The notes: generated by a model from the letters alone, not told the origin. A stretch of 64,000 bases of DNA from Acholeplasma laidlawii_A (GCF_030166555.2 NZ_CP126461.2), one strand, 5' to 3'; numbered from the stretch's first letter, positions 9,913-18,998 are shown. Translations and numbers: made by a program.

Positions 9913-11180
9913 TTTTTTCCTAATAATCTAAACATATTTTTCTTGTAAGCTTCAACACCTGGTTGGTCAAATGGGTTTACCTCTAAAAGGTAAGCACTCA
10001 TTGCACATGCAATTTCAAAGAAATAGACTAAGTAACCAAAGTGATATGCATCCATTTTATCGATAGTTATAACAATATTTGGAACGCCACCATCAATATG
10101 AGCTTCCTTAGTACCTAGAAAAGCTTGTTCATTCACATAAGATATTTCTTTTCCAGCAATGTAATTTAATTTATCTAAATCTTCTTCTACAAAAGGAATA
10201 GATAGTTTATCTGTCTTTTTAACATTTAAAACTGTTTCAAAAATGATGCGATTACCATCTTGAATTTGTTGACCTAAAGAGTGTAGGTCTGTAGTAAAGG
10301 ATGCAGAGTGTACTAATAAGCCTTTTCCACCTTTACCTTCTGATTCACCAAATAATTGTTTCCACCATTCAGCAAAAAATGCTAAACGTGGTTCATAGTT
10401 AATTAAATACTCCACATCTTTACCAGATTGATTTAATAAAAATCTAGTCACTGCATAAAGATATGCTTTATTTTTCTTTAAACTTGGATCTTGTGCATCA
10501 TGATATGCATCCTGTGCACCCTTAATCATTTTTTCAACATCAATACCAACAAAAACAAAAGGTAGTAAACCAACAGCGGATAATACAGAAAAACGTCCAC
10601 CCACATTATCTTCAATCACAAATCTTTCATAGCCTTCATTGATTGCTAATTGGTATAAAGAACCACGTGCCTTATCTGTTGTTGCAAAAATTCTTTTTCT
10701 AGCTTCTGTGACACCATATTTGTTTTCAATATGTGCCTTTAATAATCTAAATGCTACTGCAGGTTCTGTTGTTGTACCTGATTTTGAAATCACGTTAATG
10801 ACATAGTTTTTCTTGTTTAAGTATTTAAGTAAATGTTTTAAGTAATTAGCAGATAAATGATGTCCTGCAAAAATGAGTTCTGGTTTTTGTTTTTTAAATG
10901 GTGTTTTTAAAAATTCATATCCAGCTTTAGCGCCTAAATAAGAACCACCAATCCCAATAACAACAATCGCGTCAATACCTTTGTGTTGTTCTTTTAACTT
11001 ATAAATACGATCTAGTTCTTCTTTATCATACGTTAAAGGTAAATCTAACCATCCTAAAAAATCATTACCCAACCCAGACTTATTGACAATGACATCATGT
11101 AATTCATTCACTTGATCTTGTAAACTAAAAACATTTGTTTTAATAAATTTTTTAGCATCTTTTATATCTAATTTAATCAT
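9909..11180 (-). CDS. pgi: Glucose-6-phosphate isomerase
   Basis: Interconverts glucose-6-phosphate and fructose-6-phosphate in glycolysis. 423 aa, the short bacterial form. Recognisable segments are the sugar-phosphate site VIGIGGSYLGAKAGYEF, VISKSGTTTEPA, the catalytic region GGRFSVLSAVGLLP and the C-terminal NPFDQPGVEAYKK. It overlaps the upstream S1-domain gene by 8 nt and the downstream tsaE by 4 nt, tying central metabolism to tRNA modification in one transcript. Confidence 0.97.
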   Translation of the reverse strand: MIKLDIKDAKKFIKTNVFSLQDQVNELHDVIVNKSGLGNDFLGWLDLPLTYDKEELDRIYKLKEQHKGIDAIVVIGIGGSYLGAKAGYEFLKTPFKKQKPELIFAGHHLSANYLKHLLKYLNKKNYVINVISKSGTTTEPAVAFRLLKAHIENKYGVTEARKRIFATTDKARGSLYQLAINEGYERFVIEDNVGGRFSVLSAVGLLPFVFVGIDVEKMIKGAQDAYHDAQDPSLKKNKAYLYAVTRFLLNQSGKDVEYLINYEPRLAFFAEWWKQLFGESEGKGGKGLLVHSASFTTDLHSLGQQIQDGNRIIFETVLNVKKTDKLSIPFVEEDLDKLNYIAGKEISYVNEQAFLGTKEAHIDGGVPNIVITIDKMDAYHFGYLVYFFEIACAMSAYLLEVNPFDQPGVEAYKKNMFRLLGKK

Positions 11181-11511
11181 TTTTTAACGCCTCTTTCTTT
11201 TCTTTAACCCATTCATCTAATTTTTCTTCTAAAGATCTAAATCCAATTTTAATATCTACTTTTTCCATCACTTTAGAGTTCACTAAAAGTGCACGCTTAT
11301 ACGACAGTTGTAGCTTTTGATTTTTTTCATCAAAATCTAATACAATCGCATATATTTCATCACCAATATTAAATAGTTTAGTTATATCTTGAACAAACCT
11401 GTCTGATATCTCAGAGATGTGTATAAGTCCTTGATAGTTCTCATATTCTACAAAGACACCATAGGGTTGTATTCCAGTAACTTTACATAAGATACGTTCA
11501 TTTTTTTGCAT
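11173..11511 (-). CDS. yugI: S1 RNA-binding domain protein, YugI/GSP13-like
   Basis: 112 aa consisting of one S1 OB-fold (ILCKVTGIQPYGVFVE, GLIHISEISD, IGDEIYAIVLDFD, LQLSYK) and a charged helical tail. B. subtilis YugI/GSP13 and CvfD-type proteins have the same layout and bind the ribosome or RNA under stress. B. subtilis also keeps yugI close to pgi (yugL), which supports orthology. First gene of the pgi operon. Confidence 0.85.
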   Translation of the reverse strand: MQKNERILCKVTGIQPYGVFVEYENYQGLIHISEISDRFVQDITKLFNIGDEIYAIVLDFDEKNQKLQLSYKRALLVNSKVMEKVDIKIGFRSLEEKLDEWVKEKKEALKND

Positions 11512-11627
11512 AAAATAACCCCTAATATTTTCAGTTTATTATATCATTATTATGCTTTTACATAAAGTAATCGTGATGTGAAAACGTATGATTATTTCAA
11601 TTATGTAATTTTTTAAAGAAAAAAGTA

Positions 11628-11666
11628 GAAAATGGACCGATATATGGTTTATCTTCTACCTTAATA
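11628..11666 (-). terminator. Probable terminator of the cdaA operon
   Basis: On the minus strand, GTAGAA pairs with TTCTAC around an inner ACC/GGT stem and is followed by TTTTTTC. It lies 22 nt after the stop of the last operon gene (11688). The internal bulges make it imperfect. Confidence 0.55.
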
Positions 11667-11687
11667 AATTATTAGTTAAAATAAGAA

Positions 11688-12239
11688 TTATTCTATATTT
11701 TTATATCTTAACCATGTATAGGTTAAAATAGCTAACGGGATGATCATTTTAGATATAAATCCGATAAAAACATAAGAAATTTCAAGTGGATTTCCAATTA
11801 ACGGAAGCTTTAAATATAAATAGAGTTGATAGCCAACGATTAAGATGGTTGGAACCACTAATATTGATACTAATATATTTTCATTTCTTCTATAAAAGTT
11901 ACCTTGGTAGTACATCATTGAAAACTTATATATACCTACATAAAGTAAGATAACAACAGCCACATCAAACATTAAGTCTGTATTAAAATTTGAAATTAAT
12001 ACAGGAAAGATCTGAATCATCGAAAATATCATATTTACAATGAGCCAAACCCCTGCAAGTAACAACATACGCTTTGAGTTGTAGTTATGTTCTAAATAAA
12101 GTGCACCTAAGAATAAAAGTGTTGATAAACTACTAGAAATAACTAAGAGACTTCCTACAAGTGCTGATGTAAAAAGTACATAAGAAAGTTCTATAATAAA
12201 TAATGTAAACATTATCCATTGTCTTTTAGTAAGTGTCAT
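11688..12239 (-). CDS. Multi-pass membrane protein, unknown function
   Basis: 183 aa with about six hydrophobic segments (near residues 8-20, 23-47, 58-82, 92-108, 122-145 and 155-175) and little else. I do not recognise the family. Its ATG overlaps the degV stop as ATGA, so it is translationally coupled to that gene. It ends the long operon that begins with cdaA, and a hairpin terminator follows. Confidence 0.75.
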   Translation of the reverse strand: MTLTKRQWIMFTLFIIELSYVLFTSALVGSLLVISSSLSTLLFLGALYLEHNYNSKRMLLLAGVWLIVNMIFSMIQIFPVLISNFNTDLMFDVAVVILLYVGIYKFSMMYYQGNFYRRNENILVSILVVPTILIVGYQLYLYLKLPLIGNPLEISYVFIGFISKMIIPLAILTYTWLRYKNIE

Positions 12240-13048
12240 AAATCCATCTCCTCATAATAACCTAAATATACACCATACATATCATCACCAAAATAAGTCG
12301 TCACCTGAGAACTTACCTCTCCATATAAAGTGATATTTAAATCTTTGTTTTTTGTATAGAGTTCATGTTGTAAAAGCTTTGCTTTTGCGCCGAATTTTCC
12401 ACTATATACAAAAATATTTATCTTATCTTTAAAACCTTTAAATCCTAATATTTGTTGATATAAAATATCAATGATATTTTTTTGTTTATACATTACTTGT
12501 TTAACTTCATAGTTGTTTGATGATACAACAAGGTAGCCTACTACCCATGGGCTAAGTAAGTTTTGAAACCAGGTTCTAGTTTCCTTGTATCTTGGGTTTG
12601 ATGTTACAACAATTGTCATACCTTTATCTACTTGTACTTTAAGAAGTTCTTTAATTTTTTGGTATGAGTAATTTTTACTGATCCAAATTTTAATACACAT
12701 CGATAAATAATAGATACCCGGCCCAAATGTATGTGCATCGACAATATCTACTTTAATATCTTTAAGTATATCTTTTGCAAGTAGTGCATTTTCATAACTT
12801 CTAGTCATCTTCTTACTAGAAGTTATAATGAGTATATTATATATACCCGAATCATGAAACGCTTTTATTTCATCAATGTAATCTTTAGGGTTTGCTAATT
12901 TTTGAATACCCATATCGGATATATTTAGGTCAGTTTTAATCACTTCGGTCTCAATAAAAGATAAAGACACGTCAGACGCATCTTTAAAAATGTTTTCAAT
13001 TTTTTGCTTATCTAAAATTGAATCTAAAATTATCCCTATTTTGCTCAT
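12236..13048 (-). CDS. DegV family fatty-acid-binding protein
   Basis: DegV/FakB-type proteins bind a fatty acid and present it to FakA kinase for phospholipid synthesis. Seen here: N-terminal GIILDS, the loop IITSS, VDAHTFGPG in place of the usual DS....G..G, and a C-terminal YGEVSSQVTTYFGDD matching the gate region. Conservation is weak at the fatty-acid phosphate-binding motifs, so ligand and partner are uncertain. The ATG at 13048 lies one base after the upstream stop and is chosen over a TTG at 13072 inside the neighbouring gene. About 270 aa. Confidence 0.75.
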   Translation of the reverse strand: MSKIGIILDSILDKQKIENIFKDASDVSLSFIETEVIKTDLNISDMGIQKLANPKDYIDEIKAFHDSGIYNILIITSSKKMTRSYENALLAKDILKDIKVDIVDAHTFGPGIYYLSMCIKIWISKNYSYQKIKELLKVQVDKGMTIVVTSNPRYKETRTWFQNLLSPWVVGYLVVSSNNYEVKQVMYKQKNIIDILYQQILGFKGFKDKINIFVYSGKFGAKAKLLQHELYTKNKDLNITLYGEVSSQVTTYFGDDMYGVYLGYYEEMDL

Positions 13049-13049
13049 A

Positions 13050-13511
13050 TTACTTAAATATAAAGAAGCCAATCACACCAATAAATGCACCTAATAAGAT
13101 GCCCACTAAAACTTCTTTTGGTTTGTGACCAAGTTTTTCTTTTAGTTTCTTTTCTTCAATATCGATATTTTCAATCATGTTTAATCTATATTTAATAATA
13201 TTTAATTCCATAGCATGTTTACTTGCTTCTAGTCTAATACCCATGGAATCATGAATAACAACTAATGCTATGACAAATGAAATAGCAAAACCAATACTTA
13301 ATGTACCTTGATTATGATAATCAAACATACCAATCGATACAAATAAAGCTGTAACAAGTGCGCTATGACTTGATGGCATACCACCAGTAGAAATTAAAAT
13401 ACTTTCATTTAATTTCCTATTTATTAAGCCATCAATAAAGAACTTACTCACCTGAGCAATTAACATGGCTGATATGGATATAATTAGGACTGCTTCAGGT
13501 ATTGTAAACAT
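13050..13511 (-). CDS. yuiD: DUF212 / YuiD-like PAP2-related membrane protein
   Basis: 153 aa with three to four membrane segments. The motif GGMPSSHSALVTAL is the phosphatase/haloperoxidase-like active-site signature of DUF212, followed by VIHDSMGIRLEASKHA. B. subtilis YuiD is the counterpart; its substrate is not known, but a lipid phosphate is a reasonable guess. It lies 1 base from the next upstream stop region and is followed immediately by the degV-type gene. Confidence 0.85.
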   Translation of the reverse strand: MFTIPEAVLIISISAMLIAQVSKFFIDGLINRKLNESILISTGGMPSSHSALVTALFVSIGMFDYHNQGTLSIGFAISFVIALVVIHDSMGIRLEASKHAMELNIIKYRLNMIENIDIEEKKLKEKLGHKPKEVLVGILLGAFIGVIGFFIFK

Positions 13512-13512
13512 A

Positions 13513-13746
13513 TTATACTGTCACCACTGCAATAATACCAGGAACATTTTCCAGCATCATTGTTTCTATACCTTGTTTTAAGGTAATATCAATTGCAGCA
13601 CATCCGTCGCATGCGCCACCCATTTTAACGTAGACGATACCATCTTCTATATTGACGAGTTCAATATCGCCGCCATCTCTTTGAATATATGGTCTTACTC
13701 TTTTAATAATTTGACCTACTTGTTCAGTCATTACTTCTATACTCAT
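13513..13746 (-). CDS. NifU C-terminal-domain iron-sulfur scaffold/carrier
   Basis: 77 aa made of a single Nfu domain: RPYIQRDGGDIELV and VKMGGACDGCAAIDITLKQ, with the CxxC pair that carries a [4Fe-4S] cluster between two subunits. B. subtilis YutI is the same size and also lies near yuiD and yutD. Predicted to pass clusters to apo-proteins such as QueG in this window. Confidence 0.92.
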   Translation of the reverse strand: MSIEVMTEQVGQIIKRVRPYIQRDGGDIELVNIEDGIVYVKMGGACDGCAAIDITLKQGIETMMLENVPGIIAVVTV

Positions 13747-13779
13747 TCTACAATGCTCCTTTTATTAACTACACAACTA

Positions 13780-14064
13780 TTATACTTTAGTTTCAACCGG
13801 TTTTACTCTTTTTAGAACGAAAAAAGGGCAATTATGGTTACAAGATTCATTAATGTAGTCTGGAATTTTTTTATAACCATTTGTTCCTTTAGGGTCTTGA
13901 CTAAAACCTCTAAGTCTTAATTTATCACTTGCGATATCTCCAACGATGTATGTATAACGATCAAATGCGACATCTACATAACGTTCTTGGAATTTAACAA
14001 TATCAAATGCATCTCTGTAATTTTTAAGTAGTTCAAAATTTCCTACTTCTGTTTCAATCATCAT
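13780..14064 (-). CDS. yutD: YutD family protein (DUF1027)
   Basis: 94 aa. The family core is visible as FQERYVDVAFDRYTYIVGD and LRLRGF, ending with the CNHNCPFFVLKR segment containing two Cys. B. subtilis YutD is a small conserved Firmicutes protein of unknown function. The start could be either of the two adjacent Met codons. It sits between the folate gene and nifU in the same operon. Confidence 0.85.
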   Translation of the reverse strand: MMIETEVGNFELLKNYRDAFDIVKFQERYVDVAFDRYTYIVGDIASDKLRLRGFSQDPKGTNGYKKIPDYINESCNHNCPFFVLKRVKPVETKV

Positions 14065-14077
14065 TTTTATTTTCTTC

Positions 14078-14596
14078 CTAACCCTTAAAGTAGGTATCTA
14101 ATGGCACATCATGTGCTTGTGGTTCAAAAGATACTTCTTCTTGTTCATAAATTATACCAATTTTATATGGATTTTGATAAACTTTGAAAAATTTATCATA
14201 ATATCCCTTGCCGTAACCTAATCGGTAATTGTTTTTAGTCATACCAAGTGCAGGGACGATGATCACTTCAAGTTTTGAGGTGATATCAAATCCGTAACTT
14301 GGTTCTGATACACCAAAGTGTGATTTTTTGAGTTCAATTGTTTTATCTACTTGTAAAAACTGTATTTTATCATTTACTATTTTTGGATAAGCAAATATTT
14401 TTTGTGGGTACTTATCTATTAACGGTGTTAAATCCATTTCATTTTGAGTCGGATAAAAAATACCTACAAAATCTGCCTTTAAGAAGTGTTCTTCTTCCAT
14501 AAGCATATCCATTACTTTTTTACTTGATTGTAATTTTTTTTCTTGACTTATCCCTAGTCGTGCTTCAATGATTTGTTTTCTTAGTACTTTTTTCAT
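14078..14596 (-). CDS. 5-formyltetrahydrofolate cyclo-ligase
   Basis: Converts 5-formyl-THF to 5,10-methenyl-THF with ATP (MTHFS; called fau in E. coli, yqgN in B. subtilis). 172 aa. Seen: N-terminal KKVLRKQIIEAR, YPTQNEMD, VPALGMTKNNYRLGYGKGYYDKFF, the folate/ATP-binding signature. It is placed between yutD and the PAS/GGDEF membrane gene with 5-13 nt gaps. Confidence 0.93.
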   Translation of the reverse strand: MKKVLRKQIIEARLGISQEKKLQSSKKVMDMLMEEEHFLKADFVGIFYPTQNEMDLTPLIDKYPQKIFAYPKIVNDKIQFLQVDKTIELKKSHFGVSEPSYGFDITSKLEVIIVPALGMTKNNYRLGYGKGYYDKFFKVYQNPYKIGIIYEQEEVSFEPQAHDVPLDTYFKG

Positions 14597-14601
14597 ATAC
14601 G

Positions 14602-16185
14602 TTACTTGATGTCTTTAAAATAACATCCTTGCCCCCTATACTGTGGTAATTGAGCAGTTTTTAATGCCAAAGATGCATTTTGGAATAGATCCTGTGCATT
14701 GACTGCATCATCATACATCTGTGCTACACCTATAAATACTTCAAGTTCTGCAGTAATTGAACCATATTCAATGGTCATGTTTAAATGATTTTCTTCTGCC
14801 TTGATGCCTTTATAAAGTGAAGCCATTTTTCTTTGGTCTGTAATGGTTAAGACAAATTCTAATCCAGATAATCTATAAAGATCTGAACTTTCTGTAACAA
14901 AGGTTTGCTTGAGCTTAGAGATATATTGCCCCATTAACATATTTCCTACTTCTCTACCATACATCTCATTGATTTTAGGTATATTTTTTAGGTTGATAAT
15001 TGCTAATTGGAAAGGTCTTGTTGTTTTGATTAATGCTTTCAAATCAGGTAGTATGTAGTTTTCATCTTTAATGGTATCAAGTATTTCTATACCGGTTTTT
15101 CTGAAGTGCTTAGAATGCATTGGTGTCATAATACCCATGATGACTGCATTTTGTTTATCTTCAAATAAACGTTTACCTTTTTCTTTTACCCACATGGATT
15201 GTCCATCCACTAATAATCTATAGCTGACTGAGTAGCTTGCTTTATTAGGTGTAAGGTCATTTGTAACTTGTAGATATTTTTTGATATCATCTGTATCAAT
15301 TAAAGCTCTGTAGTCATCCACATTTAAGATGTTAGTTGGTAGTTTTAGTTGATCTCTAACAATATCATTGACCCAAATTGTTTTTTCATCTAAATCTATA
15401 TAGAATAGACCATCTTCTGATAACTCTAGGGTTGCAATAAATTTGTGTCTGATACTTTCAAGTTCATGGTCTACTTTTTTAAGTTCTCTTTCAACAACCA
15501 TTAATGCTTCATCTGTTTTCTTTTCACCTACGCACATACGGCCTCTATATTTACCAAGTGCAAAGAGTGGCTGCATATTTAAATGAAGTATTACGGTTTC
15601 TCCGTTGAAGTTTAAGAAATGTAGTTCTTGATCTTCACTATCGTTTGCTTTTACAGTTTTTTTGTAATCATTATAATATTTTTCAATGGTTCTATTATTA
15701 ACATCTTCACCATTTAGTTTGGTAAAGCGAATTTTTGTACCAAATACGGAAAATAACTTTTTACCAACCACATCCGCTTTATCTAAATTCAGTTCTCTTA
15801 GAAGTGATATGGATATATCTTTAATACGTTCTTTATGGTCGACTACATAATAGACGTTCCATTTTGTATTTTTAACACCCTTAATAAAGAGTTGATATTG
15901 ACTTGCGTTTGTGATTGCATTTCTAAATGTATTATAAAGAGAAATTAAAAAGATGAAGTAGGTAAAGTATAAGTAGATTACATAACCAAGTAACCAATCT
16001 TCATTGGTAACAATGCGCGTTTCATAAATAAAGAATAGAACGATGAAGATTGCAATATTAATAAATGAGAAAGTTAATCTGTTTTTTAATACATTCTCTT
16101 TTAATATCGATTCAGTTACTACAAATACCACAATGAAAAATGCGATAATAAGGCCAAATATTGGATGTTGTGCATATGCTAACAT
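14602..16185 (-). CDS. Membrane PAS protein with degenerate GGDEF domain
   Basis: 527 aa. Residues about 8-100 hold four hydrophobic segments; a PAS-like region follows at about 115-215 (YYVVDHKERIKDISISLLRELNL). A second PAS is at about 250-345 (LSEDGLFYIDLDEKTIWVND). A GGDEF-fold ends the protein, with LAIINLKNIPKINEMYGREVGN and then LSGLEF where GGDEF is expected. The catalytic loop is lost, so diguanylate synthesis is unlikely. TM-PAS-degenerate GGDEF is the layout of the N-terminal half of GdpP, the c-di-AMP phosphodiesterase, but no DHH/DHHA1 part is present. Its place two genes after cdaA suggests a sensory role in c-di-AMP control (inference). Confidence 0.8.
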   Translation of the reverse strand: MLAYAQHPIFGLIIAFFIVVFVVTESILKENVLKNRLTFSFINIAIFIVLFFIYETRIVTNEDWLLGYVIYLYFTYFIFLISLYNTFRNAITNASQYQLFIKGVKNTKWNVYYVVDHKERIKDISISLLRELNLDKADVVGKKLFSVFGTKIRFTKLNGEDVNNRTIEKYYNDYKKTVKANDSEDQELHFLNFNGETVILHLNMQPLFALGKYRGRMCVGEKKTDEALMVVERELKKVDHELESIRHKFIATLELSEDGLFYIDLDEKTIWVNDIVRDQLKLPTNILNVDDYRALIDTDDIKKYLQVTNDLTPNKASYSVSYRLLVDGQSMWVKEKGKRLFEDKQNAVIMGIMTPMHSKHFRKTGIEILDTIKDENYILPDLKALIKTTRPFQLAIINLKNIPKINEMYGREVGNMLMGQYISKLKQTFVTESSDLYRLSGLEFVLTITDQRKMASLYKGIKAEENHLNMTIEYGSITAELEVFIGVAQMYDDAVNAQDLFQNASLALKTAQLPQYRGQGCYFKDIK

Positions 16186-16194
16186 AGCTTATAC

Positions 16195-16365
16195 CTACAA
16201 TACTGGTTGAACATATATCATGAACATAATAAATAAAGTCACAATAAATGCTACAACGTAAATTAGCCACTCATGGCGGTCAAAGAATTTAACAACTGTT
16301 TCTGCAAATCCTCTAGATCCAAGATATCTAATTGGTTCCACTAAGAACTTAAAAAATGTTTTCAT
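16195..16365 (-). CDS. Small single-pass membrane protein next to cdaA
   Basis: A 56-aa ORF starting MKTFFKFLVEPIRYLGSRGF and ending MIYVQPVL with a TAG stop. GGAGG lies about 8 nt before the ATG, a strong site. One membrane segment at about residues 34-53 follows an amphipathic basic region. It starts 12 nt after cdaA and ends 9 nt before the PAS/GGDEF gene, in the place where CdaR (YbbR) is found in other Firmicutes. It has no YbbR domain. It may be a small regulator or partner of CdaA (inference). Confidence 0.75.
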   Translation of the reverse strand: MKTFFKFLVEPIRYLGSRGFAETVVKFFDRHEWLIYVVAFIVTLFIMFMIYVQPVL

Positions 16366-16377
16366 TAGAACATCCTC

Positions 16378-17130
16378 CTACTTCATGAATAATGATAAGT
16401 ATTCATTTAAAGTACTTTCATCTTTCATTTTTGTCATGACACCGTTAATCGCTAAAGAAATAGAGCCGGTTTCCTCTGATACTACAACTGTAAGTGAGTC
16501 CGTAATTTCTGATATACCTAATGCTGCACGGTGTCTTGAACCTGTGGTCTTTTCAAAATTATCATTACTAGATAAAATAAAGTAAGCACCCGCACAGACT
16601 ATTTTATCTCCACGTACGATCACTGCACCATCATGTAGTGGTGTGTTTGGTGTAAATACATTAATAAGTAGTTCATGTGATACTTCTGAGTTTAAGGTAA
16701 TAGCTCTTTGAGCATATTGGTCTAAGTTATTATGTTTTTCAATTGTAATTAAACCACCAATACTTTGTTTTGATAATGAAAGTGCTGCTTTAATGATTTC
16801 AGATTTGGTGCGCTCACTACCCATAATGACTGCACCTTGTCTTGTTGTTTCTTTCCATAAGGATTCCAGTGTTAATCTAAAGTCTGGCGCACCCACAACA
16901 ATAATAAATATGAGTAGTAACACAGGTAATTGATCATATGCACCACTTGCCATTTTTAGTCCTAAGAAATCTGCTAAACCAAATAGAAGCCAAATAATGA
17001 TATAAAGCAGGAACATGGAAAAAACACGTTTATTATATAAAACGAATTTAAGTATTAATACAATTAATATATAGATTAAATAGAAGTCTAAGATACTCCA
17101 CCAATCTAAATTTACAGCCCAATCTGGCAT
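16378..17130 (-). CDS. cdaA: Diadenylate cyclase CdaA (DacA)
   Basis: Makes c-di-AMP from two ATP at the membrane. 250 aa: three membrane helices at about residues 13-32, 37-57 and 68-82, then a short coil and the DAC domain with DGA at 167-169 and RHR at 199-201, both intact. In most Firmicutes it is followed by cdaR and glmM; here neither is present. It is followed instead by a 56-aa membrane protein, a PAS/degenerate-GGDEF protein, and then folate, Fe-S and unknown genes. It heads a transcript that runs to 11688. Confidence 0.95.
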   Translation of the reverse strand: MPDWAVNLDWWSILDFYLIYILIVLILKFVLYNKRVFSMFLLYIIIWLLFGLADFLGLKMASGAYDQLPVLLLIFIIVVGAPDFRLTLESLWKETTRQGAVIMGSERTKSEIIKAALSLSKQSIGGLITIEKHNNLDQYAQRAITLNSEVSHELLINVFTPNTPLHDGAVIVRGDKIVCAGAYFILSSNDNFEKTTGSRHRAALGISEITDSLTVVVSEETGSISLAINGVMTKMKDESTLNEYLSLFMK

Positions 17131-17311
17131 ATAATCACCTTCTTATTATTGTCAAGTTCAATTATGATTATATCATAATACCTTACGTTTTCTTATATAT
17201 ACTTTGTATTAATGACTGATTTATGCAAGTTAAAAGATTATCTTCTACTTATCTTGATTCTATATAATGTCACATATTTATCTAGATGACTATGTATTGA
17301 TAAATGTGCGT

Positions 17312-17341
17312 GATATAATCAAGGTATCAAAAAGATACTAT
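17312..17341 (+). promoter_or_regulatory. -10 box and inverted repeat upstream of hxlR
   Basis: TATAAT near 17313-17318 is followed at once by the dyad GTATC-N5-GATAC (about 17325-17339), which would lie at the transcription start. Its place fits an operator for the HxlR-type protein encoded just downstream; that pairing is inference. No good -35 is seen. Confidence 0.5.
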
Positions 17342-17370
17342 CTTACTAATGTAAACCATGGAGGTGTCAT

Positions 17371-17673
17371 ATGCAAAGTTGTTCAGTAGAGCGTGCAGTC
17401 AACTTATTTGGAGATAAATGGAAGTTTTTAATTATACGTGATCTTATGGATGGTAAGATGCGTTTTTCAGAACTTAAAAACTCTATTGGTAATATCTCTC
17501 AAAAAGTATTAACTCAAAATTTAAGATCTCTTGAAAGTAATGGATTACTTACAAGAACTGTTTACCCGGTTGTACCACCTAAAGTAGAATATGAATTAAC
17601 TGAATTAGGTTATAGTTTAAAACTTGTGATAGATGCACTTAGAAAATGGGGAGAAATATATGCAAAAGCTTGA
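17371..17673 (+). CDS. HxlR-family winged-helix transcription regulator
   Basis: 100 aa, all one winged helix: SVERAVNLFGDKWKFLIIRDLMDG, RFSELKNSIGNISQKVLTQNLRSLE, then the wing YPVVPPKVEYELTELG. Cys4 lies at the position of the conserved sensing Cys of many HxlR/YodB-type regulators, which respond to electrophiles or oxidants. GGAGG precedes the ATG. It overlaps hflX by 14 nt, so regulator and GTPase are co-translated. A dyad next to the -10 box may be its own operator. Confidence 0.88.
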   Translation: MQSCSVERAVNLFGDKWKFLIIRDLMDGKMRFSELKNSIGNISQKVLTQNLRSLESNGLLTRTVYPVVPPKVEYELTELGYSLKLVIDALRKWGEIYAKA

Positions 17674-18910
17674 TAGAGCTATTTTAGTTGCACTTAATTA
17701 TCAAGGTAATTATGAGGCTTGCGAGCAATCTCTTGATGAATTAGAGGAATTAGCAAAGGCTGTTCAAATTAAGACTGTAGATAAAGTAATTCAATCCAAT
17801 GATAAAATTGAACCTAAATTTTTTATTGGTAGTGGAAAAGTTTTAGAAATCAAACAAATGATAGATATCTTAAATGTGGATATGGTTATTTTTGATGATA
17901 CCTTATCCCCTGCCCAAATCAGAAATTTAGAAGAGGCTTTAGAGGTTCAAATATTTGACCGTGCCTTCTTAATTTTACAGATTTTTGCATTAAGAGCTCA
18001 AACCAAACAGGCTATGCTTGAAGTTGCACTTGCACAAAAGCTTTACATGCTACCTCGTTTAGCTGGTATGGGTAAATCTCTATCTAGACAAGGTGGTGGT
18101 TCATTTAACGCTAAAGGGCCTGGTGAAACCAAATTGGAAACGGATAGACGTCGATTAAATATGGAAATCACACGTTTAAGAGCATCACTTGAAGCTATTA
18201 AAAAAGAGCGTGGTGAATCTAGAAAACGTCGTTCTAAAAATAGTATTCCAGTTGTAGCACTTGTTGGTTATACCAATGCCGGTAAGTCTTCTTTAATGAA
18301 TCATTTATCTAATCTATATGGTACAAATAAAACTGAAGTATTTGAAAAGGATATGTTGTTTGCTACACTAGACACGAAATCTAAACGTATTCAAAAAGAC
18401 AATCAACCACCTTTTATCTTAATTGATACCGTAGGTTTTATATCTAAACTACCACCAGAGTTAATTAAATCTTTTGAATCTACTTTAGCAGATATCGCAA
18501 CAGCTGATCTTATCTTACACATTGTTGATGGTAAAAACTATAGTCCGCTACAAATAAACTTTACTAAACAAGTCATTAAAGATCTTGGTTTAGAAGAAAC
18601 ACCAAGATTACTTGTAGTGACCAAAAGAGACTTATTAGTGCATCAACCAAATATATTAGAAGATTATTTATTGATCTCTAATAAAACTGGTGAAGGTATT
18701 AGTGACTTATATCAAGCAATTAGTGCACATATCTATAAAGACTCAAGGATATTTAAACTACTACTTCCTTTTGATAAGGGTTCTATTTATGAACGTCTAA
18801 AATCAGATACAACCATTATTGAAACAAACTACACTGCTGATGGTATGTTTGTTAAAGTTGTCCTTACACCTTATCTTTATAATTTATATAAATCTTATAT
18901 CATTAATTAA
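17660..18910 (+). CDS. hflX: GTPase HflX
   Basis: Ribosome-associated GTPase that splits stalled or stressed 70S ribosomes. The N-terminal HflX domain is marked by KFFIGSGKVLEI and by RQGGGSFNAKGPGETKLE; a coiled RRRLNMEITRLRASLE helix follows. The G domain shows G1 GYTNAGKSSL, G3 DTVGF and G4 TKRD. The start at 17660 (MQKLDRA) has GGGGAG just upstream and is chosen over a frame extension at 17633. About 416 aa. Stress-linked function fits the hxlR partner. Confidence 0.95.
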   Translation: MQKLDRAILVALNYQGNYEACEQSLDELEELAKAVQIKTVDKVIQSNDKIEPKFFIGSGKVLEIKQMIDILNVDMVIFDDTLSPAQIRNLEEALEVQIFDRAFLILQIFALRAQTKQAMLEVALAQKLYMLPRLAGMGKSLSRQGGGSFNAKGPGETKLETDRRRLNMEITRLRASLEAIKKERGESRKRRSKNSIPVVALVGYTNAGKSSLMNHLSNLYGTNKTEVFEKDMLFATLDTKSKRIQKDNQPPFILIDTVGFISKLPPELIKSFESTLADIATADLILHIVDGKNYSPLQINFTKQVIKDLGLEETPRLLVVTKRDLLVHQPNILEDYLLISNKTGEGISDLYQAISAHIYKDSRIFKLLLPFDKGSIYERLKSDTTIIETNYTADGMFVKVVLTPYLYNLYKSYIIN

Positions 18911-18947
18911 ATTTTTAAAAATTTACACATTCTATACAATTGACTTA

Positions 18948-18976
18948 TTGCAAATTCGATTTTCACATGATATACT
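18948..18976 (+). promoter_or_regulatory. Promoter of the riboswitch-pbuG transcript
   Basis: TTGCAA (18948-18953) and TATACT (18971-18976) are 17 nt apart, a good sigma-A promoter. The aptamer begins about 23 nt downstream. Confidence 0.65.
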
Positions 18977-18998
18977 TTTCCCATGTTTGATAGTTTTG

